Shown here: piece by piece, positions 30,503 to 32,962 of the stretch | Layout of the letters: every line of letters starts with the position of its first letter | Position numbering within the stretch: position 1 is the first letter of the stretch | Origin: Porogramme epimiltina | Lineage: Eukaryota > Basidiomycota > Agaricomycetes > Polyporales > Polyporaceae | Direction: 5' to 3' | NCBI GenBank assembly: GCA_900155495.1 | Contig: FTLJ01000830.1 | Span: forward strand, 1-32,962 | DNA: 32,962 bases | Notes under the pieces: generated by a model | What the model was told of the DNA's origin: nothing | Databases searched by the model: none | What the model saw: only the letters and a program-made list of their open reading frames with translations | Position numbers and translations under genes: made by a program

Positions 30503-31137
30503 GGCGGTAATGCTAATACCACTTGACTGGGGCAGGCGCCCGCCGCCCTCGTGCCGCAGCCTGCTTGGAAGCGTGCCGGATGCGGGAGGTGCGCCAGGGA
30601 TCGCTGTTGCAGGGTGCGGGTAGTGCCACTGCGTGCCCTGTGTGCCCTGTGTGCCGGTATGTGGAGCGGGCGTGCTGCGATCCGCCGCCGAGCCCAGCAC
30701 GCCGCGTCCTCGAGGCAAGATGCAGAAGCCGCTCTCCAAGAACGCGCGCCCTCGCGCGCAGGGCCTCAGATCCTCCGCCACCACGGCGGCGGCGCCGCGC
30801 GCCACACGCAGGTGGTGCTGGTGTCGTCACTCGCGAGCCCAGGCGGGACGTGTCGCCGGGATGGAAGGAAGGTGGCGCGCGCGCCGCAGCCGGCGGTCTG
30901 GGAGGCGGGCGCCTGGGGGAGTCCCTCAGAACGGTGCGCGGTCGGCGGCAGGAGCCTCGAGGGGCGTGTTCTTGTGTCGCCTACGCGGGAGAACGAGTCG
31001 CGGGGGAAGGTGGACGTGTGCGCAGCCGGTGCAGGGGCGCGCCCGTTGGGAGATCGGGAGATGTCCTCGGGCGGAGGAGAGGCGTACTTGGATGTTCGTC
31101 CACCGGGCGACGTGCCCATTTTGCGGTCGGGCGCGTC

Positions 31138-31152
31138 GTGTGTGTGTGTGTG
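31138..31152 (+). repeat. (GT)7 microsatellite
   Basis: Seven GT units plus one G, in the gene-poor region. Confidence 0.9.
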
Positions 31153-32962
31153 GCAGTGAGAACTTACTTAGAACGAGCTGCGCGAGCGCGCGCGATGCAT
31201 TCGATCCGTGCGGGCAGGCAGGCCGCGCGACGGGTTTCAGAACCCCAGTGCAGGAGGCAGGAGGCTGATCCACGAGGTGGACCGTCCGTCAGAGGGCTCG
31301 GCTAATCCGTAAGACGAACCACGTCCACTGGCAAGGACGTATCCAAACGTTGCGGCGGTGCCAGAGCGTCGTGCGCGCGCCTTTTCGAACGCTGCGTCCG
31401 GTCTTCCCGGGTTTGAGCCCGCTCGACCCGCTTCAATTCTAGCGCTGCGCGAGGACACCACGGTCACGCCGACCGTGCGGGCGCTCGGCGGGGGCAGACG
31501 GGTCGGGTGGCAGATGACGCGCGCGCCGCGTGGGCTTCTTCGACGCGTTCTTCGAGCGTACACACAGACACAGACCCCGCCGCCTCGCGCAGATCAAGAA
31601 GAAGGCACCCCCCCCCCTCCCTCGGCAGTGGGACACACCCCAGCTCAGGCTTCAGGGGCGCGCGCACACGCACGCCCGAAGCCTGAAGGGCTGAGCGCAG
31701 GCGTGACCGCGGCAGCTGCCCCGCACATTCCGAATGTCGCGACTTATTCTCAGCAAGCGGCGGCGGGGGCCTCGCCCCCATCTTCCCCCCCCCAACCCGC
31801 GCCCCCGTGCCGGGAGAGATGCATATGTCCTCCGCTGGGCTGGAGAAGAAGCACCGCCGCGCGCAGAGATAGCGTCGTCCGCGATCACTGGACGCTCGCC
31901 GCGCCCTTCGCGGCGCGTCACCGTCGCGTAATAGGCACATAACGGTGCGGCGTGCGCCGGGTGGGCGGGGACTGGCGCGCCTGGCGGCGCGGCGGCTTGC
32001 TCAGCGGCAGCGGCAGCAAAACCCGCGCCGCCGCGCGCTGGGCGGCGGGAGAGCTGGGGGTGGGGTGGGGTAGGGCACCCCGTTTGTTCGGCGTTCGCCC
32101 TGCCCTGCCCTGCCCTTCCGTCCTCGGCTGCAGAGCTGAGCAGAACTTTAGCTTGAGCCCCTGGGGCCCCTCGGGGTGCTTCTGGGCTGCAGGGCCCGTC
32201 CTCGTTGCCCGCGCCGTGGCGATGGCGGTGAGGGGCGGGTCCCTGCGGCGCGATAGGGCGCGTCGGGGGCCCCTCCAGATCGTCACCTTCCCCCCACCAC
32301 CCGGGGTGTAGTAATAGTAAGCTCGAGCGCGAGGTCGGCCGAAGCGGGCGAACGGGCGGGCGGGTGCGGGCTTCTGCCCCTGTGTCGCGCAGCACGCCAG
32401 CAACTGGGGTGCTCCGATTGCGTAGCATTGCGTCCCGGGTACATACGTGCTACATACATACACGCACACCCTGTGTACTAGTAATACCCGCACCCCGAAA
32501 GAAGGCGGACGGCGCAAGCGCGCTAGCGGTCACAGAGATAGAATGCAAAGGCAGGCAGGCAGGCGCGAGACGGCGGCCCGCGCCGCACCTGACATACGGG
32601 GCGCGAAGGTGTCCCCGCCGCCACAGGACGGGGTGGGCACGGACGCCAGAGCGACCAAGGGCGCGCGCCGTGGGACCGCACGCAGGCCTGGGCCGCGCGA
32701 TGTCGACATCCGGAGCGTGGGGCGCGTGTGTCCGAGAGGGGACCAAGGGAAGGTGGGAGGTGGGAGGAGGGAAGGAAGTGGGAGGGGTGGGGGGGGGAGG
32801 AGAGGTAAGCGTGCCGCCGGCCCACGCGTGAGCTAAGCAGCGACGAGCATCCGGGCCCATTGAGTCGGCGGGACGCGCCCTCGGTGTCAGCGGGCACGCA
32901 CGCCCGCGCGCGTCGGAGCGAGCGTCAGGCGGTGGGGTCGCGCGGGTGGGCGTGTGCGGGTG

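Larger units (their letters stand above)
28895..32962. other. GC-rich gene-poor region with simple repeats
   Basis: After the TPX2-like stop, GC content rises and long open frames exist on all six frames at once, which is expected from stop-poor GC-rich DNA. None has a recognisable domain. They are Arg/Pro/Ala/Gly-rich and lack the intron pattern seen in the rest of the window. Embedded are a perfect 11-bp inverted repeat (29868-29900), (GCT)8 at 30479-30502, (GT)7 at 31138-31152, poly-G/C runs (near 29990, 31608, 31788, 32788) and a pyrimidine/purine-biased end. It could be a long intergenic or subtelomeric stretch, or hold the promoter of a gene outside the window. Confidence 0.5.

Noticed and set aside
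31641..31693. Imperfect inverted repeat CAGGCTTC / GAAGCCTG
   Set aside because: The arms are 8-9 bp with a long spacer, too weak to call an element in this composition.
29507..32860. Many long open frames on all six readings
   Set aside because: They are Arg/Pro/Ala/Gly-rich, mutually overlapping and without family motifs, as expected from stop-poor GC-rich DNA.
1..32962. tRNA genes, CRISPR arrays, transposon ends or a secondary-metabolite cluster
   Set aside because: No paired A/B-box sequences, no spaced direct repeats, no terminal repeats with transposase domains and no synthase genes were seen.

Overview
This window looks like nuclear DNA from a basidiomycete fungus, most likely an Agaricomycete. 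It is GC-rich, genes are tightly packed on both strands, and nearly all are cut by short introns (mostly 46-78 bp) with GTRNGT donors, CTNAY-like branch sites and YAG acceptors. No database search was run. All names rest on recognising motifs and family-typical segments, and all exon joins were built by hand so that reading frame and splice consensus agree.

Layout: (1) 51-973, the 3' end of a DExH-box RNA helicase gene (+). (2) 1424-3017, a one-pass membrane protein with a long Pro/Ser-rich tail (-). (3) 3052-4546, a weakly coding or intergenic stretch. (4) 4662-7599, exonuclease V, EXO5 (+). (5) 8645-9250, a small secreted RlpA-like double-psi beta-barrel protein (+). (6) 9802-10755, a Ctr-family copper transporter (+). 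(7) 11456-12888, a beta-hydroxyacid dehydrogenase (-). (8) 13226-17742, an Ark/Prk (NAK) family kinase (+). (9) 18123-18995, mitochondrial ribosomal protein uL10m (+). (10) 19222-21468, the polyadenylation factor Fip1 (-), head-to-head with (11) 21928-24580, the ribosomal-protein import adaptor Syo1 (+). (12) 26052-28894, a TPX2 C-terminal-domain spindle protein (+). (13) 28895-32962, about 4 kb of very GC-rich DNA with simple repeats and no recognisable gene.

The genes are mostly housekeeping functions (RNA processing, ribosome supply, endocytosis, repair, mitosis) with no shared pathway and no cluster logic. The most striking observation is inside EXO5. A canonical PCNA-interacting (PIP) box sits in an insert between the two catalytic acidic residues, and three ubiquitin-interacting-motif (UIM) sequences sit in a second insert before the iron-sulphur cysteines. 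Together they suggest a nuclease that reads ubiquitinated PCNA at stalled forks. Other points of note are a 10-nt micro-exon and a methionine-rich domain in Fip1, a KEN box in the TPX2-like protein, an atypical Ctr transporter, and several introns that are multiples of three without stops.
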